A stretch of DNA of 47,008 nt, from NCBI GenBank assembly GCA_010030895.1, contig RHBS01000003.1:1-47008 (forward strand), read 5' to 3'. A model generated the notes under the pieces. It was not told the DNA's origin, did not search any database, and saw only the letters and a program-made list of their open reading frames with translations. This DNA comes from Actinomycetota bacterium (lineage in GTDB: Bacteria; Actinomycetota; Actinomycetes; Nanopelagicales; Nanopelagicaceae). Position 1 is the first letter of the stretch. Each line of letters begins with the position of its first letter. Both the position numbers and the translations under genes were made by a program. Shown in pieces: positions 1-9,103 of this stretch.

Positions 1-1
1 T

Positions 2-928
2 GATGAGCCAAGTATCTCCATGACAATTGGAATTAATACCTCTCCACTTGCTGGCAAAAGTGGTACTAAGTTAACTGCTCGCCAAGTTAAAAATAGATTA
101 GATGCAGAGCTAGTGGGAAATGTTTCACTTCGAGTTTTAAATACTGATCGACCAGATACCTGGGAGGTTCAGGGTCGTGGTGAGCTACAGCTTGCAGTAT
201 TGGTTGAGATCATGAAGCGCGAGGGTTTTGAATTAACAGTTGGTAAACCACAAGTTGTAACCAAGATGATTGATGGCAAATTACATGAGCCGATGGAGCG
301 ATTATCAATTGATGCCCCCGAGGAGTACTTAGGAGTTATTACCCAGTTGATGGCGCTACGAAAAGGTCGGATGGAGCAGATGGTTAACCATGGCACTAGT
401 TGGATTCGCCTTGATTACCGAGTGCCATCTAGAGGATTAATTGGATTTAGAACTGAGTTCTTAACTGAAACTAGAGGTACTGGACTTTTACACCATGTTT
501 TTGATGGTTATGAAGCATGGCATGGTGAATTAAGAACTAGATCAACTGGCTCACTTGTTTCTGATCGATTAGGTGTAGTAACCAGTTACGCGCTTTATGG
601 CACACAAGATCGTGGATCAATCTTTGTCGAACCAGGGGATGAGGTTTATGAAGGAATGGTGATTGGTGAAAACTCTCGCAGTGAGGATATGGATGTCAAT
701 TGTGTGCGAGAAAAGAAATTAACCAATATGCGAGCTTCAGGAACCGATGAATCAGAGCGATTAATTCCAGCAAAGAAATTAAATATGGAGGGCGCCCTGG
801 AATTTTGCCGTGAAGATGAGTGTGTTGAGGTCACCCCGGCAGTTGTGAGAATTCGTAAGGTTATTTTGGATGGCTCAACTCGCGCTCGCATAACCTCTAA
901 AGCTAAGCGAGTCAACGAGAACTCTTAA
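2..928 (+). CDS. typA: TypA/BipA translational GTPase, C-terminal part (5' end outside window)
   Basis: Ribosome-associated GTPase of the EF-G/LepA superfamily involved in stress adaptation and ribosome assembly. The reading frame is open from base 2, giving DEPSISM before the first internal Met at 20. That matches the middle of BipA, so the 20 ATG is not the true start and the GTPase domain lies outside the window. What remains covers the EF-G-like domains III and V and the BipA-specific C-terminus: RGELQLAVLVEIMKREGFEL (about residues 54-73 of the visible part), PSRGLIGFRTEFLT, GLLHHVFDGYEAWHG, and the closing FCREDECVEVTP stretch before a basic tail. The stop is TAA at 926-928. The next gene is 53 bp downstream on the same strand. 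The family call is firm; the length cannot be judged. Confidence 0.95.
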   Translation, partial: DEPSISMTIGINTSPLAGKSGTKLTARQVKNRLDAELVGNVSLRVLNTDRPDTWEVQGRGELQLAVLVEIMKREGFELTVGKPQVVTKMIDGKLHEPMERLSIDAPEEYLGVITQLMALRKGRMEQMVNHGTSWIRLDYRVPSRGLIGFRTEFLTETRGTGLLHHVFDGYEAWHGELRTRSTGSLVSDRLGVVTSYALYGTQDRGSIFVEPGDEVYEGMVIGENSRSEDMDVNCVREKKLTNMRASGTDESERLIPAKKLNMEGALEFCREDECVEVTPAVVRIRKVILDGSTRARITSKAKRVNENS

Positions 929-981
929 GCTTTAACTTTGGCCATCCCCTTAATGTCGTAGCTGTGGCGTTAAATTAAGCC

Positions 982-3900
982 GTGGCCGCAAATTCTAAGG
1001 TGAAACTAAAGCTTGTTAGATCTCCGATTCAAAGTGAGCTAATTACCGATGAGGAGTTAAGTAGTGAACAAAAACAGGTTATAGATCATCGATCATCACC
1101 ATTACTTGTTTTAGGTGCTGCTGGCTCTGGCAAAACTACAACTTTAGTTAAAGCAGTTGCTAATCGAATTGCCCAAGGTTTTGATGCTAATAATATTTTA
1201 GTAATTACCTATGGGCGTCAAAGTGCAAGTAGGTTAAGAGATCAGATTGCGTCAGCAAATCCCCAGCTTCACACCGTAAATGAGCCAATCGCAAGAACCT
1301 TTCACTCAATTGCATTTTTGATATTAAATGACCAACTGGTAAATGAAGAAAATAGTAAATATGTACTTCTATCTGGTGCCGAACAAGATGCAGTAATAAC
1401 TCAACTTCTTGCTATTGATTCACAAAAATTGGCACAAAATCCAAATTTAGATATCTGGCCTAAGGAGTTGATTCCAGCACTTACTACCCGAGGCTTTGCA
1501 AAGGAACTCCGAGATTTTATCGGTCGAGCGACAGAGCGGGGATCATCTCCGCAGGAGCTAAAAAAATATGCCCAAAAGTATGGGCAAAAGTATTGGCCAG
1601 CAATTTGTAATTTTTGGGATGAGTATCGAAAAACCTTAGCCCTACGTGATGGCACAACTACAAACAAATTAAATCGTATCGATCCAAGTGAGATTATTAT
1701 TGCTGCAATTGAAAAATTAGAAAGTAATCATAAATTACTTGAAAAGTACCGAAATATTTTTCAAGTTATTTATGTCGATGAGTTCCAAGAATCAGACAGG
1801 GCTCAACGAAAACTTCTAAAATTGCTAAGCGGGTCAGAGTTAGTAATTTTTGCAGATCCAGATAGTGCAGTGGGGCGATTTAGAGGGGCAGATCCTGATA
1901 ATTTATTAAATGATCTAGAGCAATTTGGAGTAAGCAATAGGGTAATTTTAGGCAAAAGTTTTCGAGGTACTTTAACTCCAAAAGTTGCGGCCGTTAGTAG
2001 TGCAAGTGAAGAAGCAAATTTTATTGCCCAACAATTTAGATCAGCACACTTAAGAGCTGGTGTGCCATGGTCACAAATGGCAGTTATTTTGCGCTCACCA
2101 GGTTCCCAGGTTTCAGCCTTAAGTCGAGCATTTGCGATTAATCAAATACCTGTTGAAATTGATGCTGCTGCTAATTCATTAGCTGATAATCCGGCAATTA
2201 AGCCAATAATTACAGTTGCTCAAATTGCGTTAGGAGAAATTAAATTAGTTTCAAGTAATTGGGATCTAATTGAACAACTTTTATATAGTGAATTTGCTGG
2301 TGCTGATGCGATTTCAATTCGGCAAATGCGAATTCTACTAACTAAAGGACAAAAAGGTGAGAACCAAAAAAATTCAACAGAGTTAATTTTAGATGCACTT
2401 ACTGCTCAAGTAGTGGATTTGCCATGGGAGCAATTAACGCCATTAAAGCGAGTAAATGATCTGATAAGTGAAGCTAAAAAAACATTAGCAAAATCTAAAG
2501 ATATTTCAGATTTGCTTTGGAGTATTTGGAGCAATGCAAAAAATTATGAAGGTGAAAGCATCTCTAATTCTTGGCAAAACCAAGCATTAGTGGGCGGTAA
2601 TAAAGGTGCTATTGCCGATCAAAATTTGGATGCTGTGATTTCACTATTTGAAGTGGCTCGAAGATTTAGCGAGCGATTGCCCGGAGCACAACCTGGATTA
2701 TTTATCGATCAACTTTTAGGTGAAAAAATTCTTTCAGATAGCATCACTGCTACTGCGCAACGAAATGAGGTTGTAAAGGTATTAACGGTTCACTCGGCAA
2801 AAGGCTTAGAGTGGGAGTATGTAGCACTTGCTGGCATGCAAGAAGGTAGCTGGCCTAATCTAAAACAGCGCGGATCCTTGCTAGGTAGTGAGAGATTAGT
2901 TGAAATTTTCAGACATGGGATCAGTAATCCGGATCAATTAGATGCAATTTCAGCCTCGGGCTTGGCAGAGGATGAGATGAGATTACTTAATGTGGCAACT
3001 ACACGAGCTACTAAACAATTAATTGTTACCGCAGTTGTTGAAGAGGATAATCAGCCATCAAAGTATTTTGAAAGATTTGCTGGTGATGATTATCAATTAA
3101 CACAAAATGATCGTGCCATAACTCAACCAGCATTAGTCGCAGAGTTACGGCGAATTGCTATGCGGAGTAATTCTGAAATCGAGATTGCTTTTGCTACCTC
3201 GGCACTTAAGACCTTAGCTAGCAATGGCGTTAGAGCAGCTGAGCCTAGAAATTGGGTTGGCAATCTGCCAATCTCAACAGAGCTTGCAGTAATTTCTGAA
3301 CAGGAACAATTACGAATTTCACCTAGTTCACTTGAGACATTTAGTGAGTGTGGCCTTAAGTGGATGCTGGAACAAAGTGGTGGTAAAGATGCAGATTCAA
3401 CTGCACAGGTGTTAGGAACTGCAATACATGTAATCGCAGCTCAATTGAGTGAACAACCAGATTTAACCCTCGATCAATTAGAGGTTAAATTAAAAGGTGC
3501 TTGGAGTTTAATTGATATGAATAAGGGCTGGATTAAAGATTATGAATATCGAAGAGCCGCGCAAATGCTACAAAAATTTTATGGTTGGAATAGTAAAAAT
3601 CAAAATACTTTAGTTGCAGTAGAGGCAAAATTTGAGTTTAAGCTTGGCAATGCCATTATTTCTGGTTCTATTGATCGAATTGAATTAACTAGTGAAAATC
3701 AATACTACATTGTAGATTTAAAGACTGGGGCAACTGCAATTAGTAAAGAGAAAGCAATCAAAAACAAGCAACTTCAAACCTATCAATTAGCAGTTGTAAA
3801 AGATGCATTTAAAAATAAGTTAGAGCATCAAGATGTTTCAGGAGCCTCTTTAGTATTTATCGGTGATCTTGAGGCTAAAGAAGCAGCCATTCGGCCGCAG

Positions 3901-4062
3901 GAAAAAGTAGAGAGTGAAGTTGTTACCCAAGAACTTATAAATGTGGCAAAAGAAATGAGTGATAAAACTTTTGTCGCAAAAATAAATGATCGTTGCCGTA
4001 GTTGTGGCGTAAAGACGAGTTGCCCGATTCAACCACAGGGTCAGGTGGTGATTGGAAAATGA
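982..4062 (+). CDS. adnA: AdnA-like helicase-nuclease subunit (UvrD helicase plus RecB-type Fe-S nuclease)
   Basis: Subunit of the actinobacterial AdnAB motor-nuclease that resects double-strand breaks. The GTG start at 982 gives 1026 aa, close to mycobacterial AdnA. The N-terminal UvrD-like motor has Walker A GAAGSGKT (K51), Walker B-like VDEFQES and motif VI-like LLNVATTRA. The C-terminal PD-(D/E)XK nuclease has SIDRIE, VDLKTG and QTYQLA. C790 together with C1005, C1008 and C1014 (CRSCGVKTSC) form the split four-cysteine pattern of an Fe-S clasp as in AddB/AdnA nucleases. The usual motif III GDPxQ is altered to ADPDS, so its ATPase may be weaker than that of its partner. The stop overlaps the adnB start as ATGA. 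Assignment to AdnA rather than AdnB rests on gene order, size and the Fe-S cysteines. Confidence 0.9.
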   Translation: MAANSKVKLKLVRSPIQSELITDEELSSEQKQVIDHRSSPLLVLGAAGSGKTTTLVKAVANRIAQGFDANNILVITYGRQSASRLRDQIASANPQLHTVNEPIARTFHSIAFLILNDQLVNEENSKYVLLSGAEQDAVITQLLAIDSQKLAQNPNLDIWPKELIPALTTRGFAKELRDFIGRATERGSSPQELKKYAQKYGQKYWPAICNFWDEYRKTLALRDGTTTNKLNRIDPSEIIIAAIEKLESNHKLLEKYRNIFQVIYVDEFQESDRAQRKLLKLLSGSELVIFADPDSAVGRFRGADPDNLLNDLEQFGVSNRVILGKSFRGTLTPKVAAVSSASEEANFIAQQFRSAHLRAGVPWSQMAVILRSPGSQVSALSRAFAINQIPVEIDAAANSLADNPAIKPIITVAQIALGEIKLVSSNWDLIEQLLYSEFAGADAISIRQMRILLTKGQKGENQKNSTELILDALTAQVVDLPWEQLTPLKRVNDLISEAKKTLAKSKDISDLLWSIWSNAKNYEGESISNSWQNQALVGGNKGAIADQNLDAVISLFEVARRFSERLPGAQPGLFIDQLLGEKILSDSITATAQRNEVVKVLTVHSAKGLEWEYVALAGMQEGSWPNLKQRGSLLGSERLVEIFRHGISNPDQLDAISASGLAEDEMRLLNVATTRATKQLIVTAVVEEDNQPSKYFERFAGDDYQLTQNDRAITQPALVAELRRIAMRSNSEIEIAFATSALKTLASNGVRAAEPRNWVGNLPISTELAVISEQEQLRISPSSLETFSECGLKWMLEQSGGKDADSTAQVLGTAIHVIAAQLSEQPDLTLDQLEVKLKGAWSLIDMNKGWIKDYEYRRAAQMLQKFYGWNSKNQNTLVAVEAKFEFKLGNAIISGSIDRIELTSENQYYIVDLKTGATAISKEKAIKNKQLQTYQLAVVKDAFKNKLEHQDVSGASLVFIGDLEAKEAAIRPQEKVESEVVTQELINVAKEMSDKTFVAKINDRCRSCGVKTSCPIQPQGQVVIGK

Positions 4063-7000
4063 GCATCAACTTCTCAGCAACTGAAATTGCCAATCGTATA
4101 AAGGCAGTTGATCCAACCTTTAAAGTTCCAACAAAGGAACAAATAGCCATTATTGAAGCGCCACTTGCACCAGCGGTTGTAATAGCCGGGGCGGGTTCTG
4201 GAAAAACTGAGACTATGAGTCAGCGAGTTCTATATTTGGTGGCAAACTCAGTTATCACACCTAATCAATTACTCGGCCTAACCTTTACTAGAAAGTCAGC
4301 AGGTGAGCTATCAAAGCGAATTAAGCACAGATTAAAACAACTCAAAAGTGCCAAGTTATTACCGGAAAATCTAGATGAATCTGAATTAACGGTTTCAACT
4401 TATCACTCATACGCTGGCAGAGTTTTATCAGATCATGCAATAAGGATTGGCATCGATGCAGATACAGATCCGATTGGTGAGGCAGCGGCCTGGCAAATTG
4501 CGTTTGAAGAGGTAAGTAGATTTGCTGATGGTGATCTGCCTATCAATGGCTCGCCAAAATCAGTAGTAGCTCAGGTAATGGACCTATCTACTCAATTGGC
4601 AGAGAATAATAAGAGTGCGCAAGAGATTATCGCTTACACCAACAATTTACTTAATCATCTATCTACTTTTGGAGATCGTCAAACAGTAGCTGTCTTAGAT
4701 TTTAAGGAGGTGCTCACTCAAAGACTTGCCATCTTGCCAATTGTGGCTGCCTTTGATGAACGTCGAAAACAACATGGTCTGCTTACCTTCAATGATCATA
4801 TGTCAATTGCAGCTCATTTAGTTCAAGAAAGTAAAGAAAATCATAATGATGATATTGCAATTTTAGAGCGAAATAAATTTAAAGTTGTCTTACTTGATGA
4901 GTATCAGGATACTTCTTATAACCAGATTAAATTTTTATCTAATTTATTTGGACATAACCATCCTGTAACCGCCGTAGGTGATCCAAATCAAGCAATTTAT
5001 GGTTGGCGAAGTGCAAGTTCTGAAACTTTAGATACATTCTCTAAATCATTTAATAGTAAAGCCACTAGATATACATTACTAACTACTTGGCGTAATGATG
5101 AATCAATACTGAACTTAGCAAATGTAATGATTGATAATATTTCAAAAAATAGCAGCTCTGAAAAATTAGCTGTAAGGCCAAAAGCTAAAACTGGTGAAAT
5201 ACTCTGTGGAATCTATGAAACGGCAGAACAAGAGGGCAAAGCGATTGCTGAGTATTTTGCAAAGTACTGGTTTGATGCAAATCGCATATCCAAATCAGAT
5301 GCTGAAAAGAGTACATTTGCTGTTTTAGTTAGAAATAGATCTCAGATCGATTTAATTCAAAGTGCATTTGCAGATTTAGATATTCCAACTGATGTGCCTG
5401 GAGTAGGCGGATTAATTCATACTGCAGAGGTTGCGGACATAATTGCATTACTTCGTACACTTACCATGCCAGATTCTGGTACTTCTCTAATGCGTTTACT
5501 TACCGGTCCCCACTTAGCCTTAGGAGCCAGAGATTTAATGGCCCTAGGTGCATTTACAAAATCCATTGCTAAAGCAAATGATCATTCCCGAACAAATCAA
5601 TTAAAGCAGGCGTTGGAAGAAAATATTGAGGTTGTGGCAACTGCTGATGAGTTTGCGACTGGCTCAATAATTGAATCATTGGATCAGTTACTTTTACTAG
5701 ATAGAAATGAATTTGAAAATTTTCACTTTATTCCAACTTTTACTCAAGAAGGAATAGAGCGATTAAAAAAGTTTGCTATTTCTTTAAGATCACTTAGAAG
5801 AGGTCTAACCGGATCAATTACTGATGCAATCATTGAAGCAGAGCAATTTTTAAATCTTGATAGTGAGGTGTTAGTTAGAGATGGATGGCAAAATGGTAGA
5901 AGAAATTTGGATAGATTTTTGGATGAGGCTGCAAAGTTTCAGAAAAACGGTGGTAGCTTAAACGGTTTTTTGCAATGGCTAAAAATTGCCGAAGAGGCTG
6001 AAGGTGGATTAAAACCGGTTGAGGTAGATGTCAGAAGTGATGCGGTTCAAATCTTAACAATCCATGGCGCAAAGGGAGCTGAGTGGGACTATGTAGCGAT
6101 ACCAGGCCTTGCAACAAAAAGTTTTCCAAGCATTGGTAAAAAATCTGACAACTGGATAACAAATGCTGGATCAATTCCTGTAAGTATGCGTGGAGATTTT
6201 GATCAACTTCCAAGTATTACCTTTGAGAATTTTTCAAATAATAAAAGCCTAAAGGCAGGATTAGATAAATTTTCCGAACAATGGAAAGTAAGAAAGAATT
6301 TAGAGGAGATGAGATTGGCCTATGTAGCAATCACGCGGGCAAAACAGGGATTAATTTGTACAACCTCACACTTTAGAAGTGGTGATAAACCTGTTGCACC
6401 TAGTGTGTTATTTGAAATTTTCACTAAATCTATAAAGGAAATTTCAGGTGGCATTATTTTAAATGATGTTACAGCCCCGGTTGGGAAAAATCCTCTAAAA
6501 GAAAACCCAATAACTGGAAAGTGGCCAAAGCAAAGTTCACAAGTAGAAAAAATTCGTCAAATTGCAGATTTAACAGCTAAAGCCGAGGAGTTAGATATTG
6601 AAACTGAATTGGCGAGAGTAAAAAGTAAAGAAATGATCTCTATTTTGCAAGATATGCAATCAATAATTAATGAGTTAAAGAATAGAAAAGATTACCTGAC
6701 AGTTACTCTTCCAAATAGATTATCAGTTTCAACATTGCTTTATTTAGCTAAAGATCCACAAGAGTTAGCAGTAAAAATCCGTCGTCCTATGCCAAACCAT
6801 ATTGATAAGTATGCTCGACGTGGAACTGAGTTTCACCAATGGTTAGAGTCCTACTTTAAACATCCAGCATTGATTTCAATGGATGAGATTTTTAATCAAT
6901 CTTTAAGTAAAACTGAAAAAGAGCAGGATGAACCATTAGATAAGTTACAAAGCGCATGGTTGGCAAGTGATTGGGCATCGAAAAATCCAGTTGATGTTGA

Positions 7001-7313
7001 AGTGGGATTTGAAACCATGATAGATAAAACCTTGGTACGTGGTCGAATCGATGCTGTTTATCAGATTGGAGTAAATCAATATGAGGTTGTTGATTGGAAG
7101 ACTGGAAAGGTGAAGGATGGATCTGATTTAGAAAATGCAGCTATTCAACTTGCAATGTATAGATTGGCATATTCAAAATTAAAATCTGTTCCAGTAGCAA
7201 ATGTTAGTGCGGCCTTTCACTACGTCTCCAGTAATGAAACAGTAAGACCAGTTGATATTTTAGAAGAAGCAGACTTGAAGGCTTTAATTTCAGCGATACC
7301 TATTGAAATTTGA
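4059..7313 (+). CDS. adnB: AdnB-like helicase-nuclease subunit (UvrD helicase plus RecB-type nuclease)
   Basis: Second AdnAB subunit, expected to be the main translocation motor. I choose the ATG at 4059, which overlaps the adnA stop as ATGA. An upstream in-frame TTG at 4002 would give 19 extra non-conserved residues inside adnA. From 4059 it is 1084 aa. Helicase motifs are complete: AGAGSGKT (K49), LLDEYQDTS, GDPNQAIYGWR, TTWRND, IHGAKGAEWDYVAIPG and LAYVAITRAKQ. The C-terminal nuclease shows GTEFHQWLE, GRIDAVYQ and VVDWKTGK, then QLAMYRLAY. No four-cysteine cluster is visible, unlike adnA. The adjacent helicase-nuclease pair is the hallmark of AdnAB. The 3' end overlaps the convergent gene by 14 bp. 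Confidence 0.92.
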   Translation: MSINFSATEIANRIKAVDPTFKVPTKEQIAIIEAPLAPAVVIAGAGSGKTETMSQRVLYLVANSVITPNQLLGLTFTRKSAGELSKRIKHRLKQLKSAKLLPENLDESELTVSTYHSYAGRVLSDHAIRIGIDADTDPIGEAAAWQIAFEEVSRFADGDLPINGSPKSVVAQVMDLSTQLAENNKSAQEIIAYTNNLLNHLSTFGDRQTVAVLDFKEVLTQRLAILPIVAAFDERRKQHGLLTFNDHMSIAAHLVQESKENHNDDIAILERNKFKVVLLDEYQDTSYNQIKFLSNLFGHNHPVTAVGDPNQAIYGWRSASSETLDTFSKSFNSKATRYTLLTTWRNDESILNLANVMIDNISKNSSSEKLAVRPKAKTGEILCGIYETAEQEGKAIAEYFAKYWFDANRISKSDAEKSTFAVLVRNRSQIDLIQSAFADLDIPTDVPGVGGLIHTAEVADIIALLRTLTMPDSGTSLMRLLTGPHLALGARDLMALGAFTKSIAKANDHSRTNQLKQALEENIEVVATADEFATGSIIESLDQLLLLDRNEFENFHFIPTFTQEGIERLKKFAISLRSLRRGLTGSITDAIIEAEQFLNLDSEVLVRDGWQNGRRNLDRFLDEAAKFQKNGGSLNGFLQWLKIAEEAEGGLKPVEVDVRSDAVQILTIHGAKGAEWDYVAIPGLATKSFPSIGKKSDNWITNAGSIPVSMRGDFDQLPSITFENFSNNKSLKAGLDKFSEQWKVRKNLEEMRLAYVAITRAKQGLICTTSHFRSGDKPVAPSVLFEIFTKSIKEISGGIILNDVTAPVGKNPLKENPITGKWPKQSSQVEKIRQIADLTAKAEELDIETELARVKSKEMISILQDMQSIINELKNRKDYLTVTLPNRLSVSTLLYLAKDPQELAVKIRRPMPNHIDKYARRGTEFHQWLESYFKHPALISMDEIFNQSLSKTEKEQDEPLDKLQSAWLASDWASKNPVDVEVGFETMIDKTLVRGRIDAVYQIGVNQYEVVDWKTGKVKDGSDLENAAIQLAMYRLAYSKLKSVPVANVSAAFHYVSSNETVRPVDILEEADLKALISAIPIEI

Positions 7314-8157
7314 TTTCAACGCCAATGGGAATATGGTCAGAAATTCTAGTTTTAATCTTGTTTTCAATTAGCTTAGCGGATATTTGACCAGATTTTAATG
7401 AGCTGCTTCTGGCCATAATATAGTCAAATTGAATCTTCACTTTCCAACTTGGATATGTTGGGGTGTTAGCAAGGGATTTAAAACCACTTAATTTAGATGG
7501 AGTATTACCTGGAAGATTTAAGTCACCAGTTAAAATCTTCTCACCAGGAAGTTTTTTAATAAATGAACTTAGGCGATTTAATTGGAAGATATTGACTCCA
7601 GGTACAAACGAAAGATGCGTTGTAGCAATTGTTAATCCATTTGCAAGTTGAGCAACCAGAGCCACCCTGGGTTCATCTTTTACATAAATAAACTTAGCAC
7701 CTTTACCATCCTCTCGTGGAATAAGCAGAGGTAATCCAATTAAAGATCTGCCCAATCTTTTAACGCTTAACTTTATTATTTTTTGATTTGTAGCAATTCC
7801 TATTCCATAACTTTTTACATCAGAATTATTTTTTTCATTAGTTAAGATTGCTTCCTCTAAATTCTCAACACTTTTCCATTTTTCTCCTGGAGTGCCAAAG
7901 ATTGCTGGCAAAAATGCCCAGTATTTGAGCCCTGAATTCTCAGCGATAATTTTTGTCTGATTTATAAAATTGGATCGAGGTTGTAAATAATCAACTTCTT
8001 GAATTGATATAAAATCTGGTTGGAAATTTGCAACTATCTCATTAGTAGCAGAGGTTAGGCTTTCTTCCCAGTTTTGGTCTGGTCGAGGTGGAATTGCTTG
8101 TCCATGCAAAAGATTCCATGAGATTACCCGCAGGCTTTGAACGGGGGCGACAACCAT
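7300..8157 (-). CDS. Endonuclease/exonuclease/phosphatase (EEP) family protein
   Basis: A 285 aa Mg-dependent phosphodiesterase-fold protein. EEP signature elements in order are SWNLLHGQ near the N-terminus, ISIQEVD (catalytic Glu), TTHLSF, TGDLNLPG and SDHIPIGV near the C-terminus (catalytic His). No signal peptide or membrane segment is evident, so it is probably cytoplasmic. The substrate (DNA, phospholipid head group or other phosphodiester) cannot be told from sequence. It lies opposite to and between adnB and nudC, overlapping the adnB 3' end by 14 bp. Only 25 bp separate its ATG from the nudC GTG. On the minus strand TAGCCT lies 6 nt before the ATG, suggesting a leaderless transcript. 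Confidence 0.8.
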   Translation of the reverse strand: MVVAPVQSLRVISWNLLHGQAIPPRPDQNWEESLTSATNEIVANFQPDFISIQEVDYLQPRSNFINQTKIIAENSGLKYWAFLPAIFGTPGEKWKSVENLEEAILTNEKNNSDVKSYGIGIATNQKIIKLSVKRLGRSLIGLPLLIPREDGKGAKFIYVKDEPRVALVAQLANGLTIATTHLSFVPGVNIFQLNRLSSFIKKLPGEKILTGDLNLPGNTPSKLSGFKSLANTPTYPSWKVKIQFDYIMARSSSLKSGQISAKLIENKIKTRISDHIPIGVEIKFQ

Positions 8158-8163
8158 GACGAC

Positions 8164-8176
8164 AGGCTAGTAGGGT
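8164..8176. promoter_or_regulatory. Back-to-back -10 boxes of the divergent EEP gene and nudC
   Basis: On the minus strand TAGCCT (8169-8164) lies 6 nt before the EEP ATG. On the plus strand TAGGGT (8171-8176) lies 6 nt before the nudC GTG. The two -10 boxes are separated by a single base pair and point away from each other, so each polymerase would cover the other promoter. No good -35 is seen for either. This is inferred from spacing only. Confidence 0.5.
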
Positions 8177-8182
8177 CGGCAG

Positions 8183-9103
8183 GTGATTGCGCCCAAGAAA
8201 CCACTAAAACTTCCACTAGCGGCTGCTGAGGTAGATAGGTCAGCGCATCTGCGAAGTGATGAAAAGTACCTAATCAAGGCTTGGCCAACTGCAGAGGTTT
8301 TAGTTTTTATTAATGAAAGATTTTCAACAACTAATGATCAGCTACTTTTTCAAAAAGGTAGTGAGTTAGGTTCATATCAATCTGAAACTGATTATTTTTT
8401 GGGCATAAAAGATAATAAAACTTTTTTTGTTCGTCACTTATCAATTAATACCGTAACAAATTTTGAGTTAAAAACTTTACGTGAAGTAGGAGCCTTCTTA
8501 CCATCAAGAGATATTGGTTTAGCAGTGCATGCTCAAGGATTAGCTAATTGGCACCAAAAACATCCAATGTGCTCCCAGTGTGGTGGCAAGACTGTGGCAA
8601 CTGCTGGGGGTTCAATTAGAAAATGTTTAGCTGATAACAGTGAACATTATCCAAGAACTGATGGTGCCATAATCGTTCTAGTTAAGGATGATAGGGATCG
8701 AATTTTATTGGGCCGGCAAAAGGTGTGGCCTAAAAATAGATTTTCAACATTTGCTGGCTTTGTTGAGCCAGGTGAATCTTTTGAGCATTGTGTCGTTAGA
8801 GAGGTTTTGGAAGAGGCAGGAGTTGAGGTAACTGATATTAATTATTTAGGCTCTCAGCCTTGGCCATTTCCAGCTTCATTAATGATTGCATTTGAGGCAA
8901 TTACAAACACTCCAGAGAGTGCAAAAGCCGACGGTGAGGAGATTGAGGAGATTAGATGGTTTTCAAGAGCAGATATGAAAGCTGCAATTCTTGATAACTC
9001 TTTGATTTTGCCGCTAGAGATTAGTGTGGCTAGGCAAATGATTAAGGCTTGGTATGGTGCTGGTGCAGAGATTGATTTAAAAGGTAATGAGTCATGGCGG
9101 TAG
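8183..9103 (+). CDS. nudC: NudC-type NAD(+) diphosphatase / NAD-cap hydrolase (Nudix)
   Basis: Hydrolyses NAD(H) and, in characterised homologues, removes NAD caps from RNA. The GTG start at 8183 gives 306 aa. The N-terminal region leads to a zinc ribbon with C130, C133 and C148. The fourth ligand position is a non-cysteine in the SEHYPRTD stretch, a variant I recall in actinobacterial NudC. The Nudix box is complete at about 192-214 (GFVEPGESFEHCVVREVLEE, then AG) and is followed by SQPWPFP (224-230), the motif that separates NudC from other Nudix enzymes. The 3' end overlaps uvrD2 by 10 bp, so the two are co-transcribed. A TAGGGT box lies 6 nt upstream of the start codon. Confidence 0.93.
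   Translation: MIAPKKPLKLPLAAAEVDRSAHLRSDEKYLIKAWPTAEVLVFINERFSTTNDQLLFQKGSELGSYQSETDYFLGIKDNKTFFVRHLSINTVTNFELKTLREVGAFLPSRDIGLAVHAQGLANWHQKHPMCSQCGGKTVATAGGSIRKCLADNSEHYPRTDGAIIVLVKDDRDRILLGRQKVWPKNRFSTFAGFVEPGESFEHCVVREVLEEAGVEVTDINYLGSQPWPFPASLMIAFEAITNTPESAKADGEEIEEIRWFSRADMKAAILDNSLILPLEISVARQMIKAWYGAGAEIDLKGNESWR

Noticed and set aside
4002-4061. TTG start for adnB at 4002
   Set aside because: Would overlap adnA by 60 bp with no ribosome binding site; ATGA coupling at 4059 is the usual arrangement.
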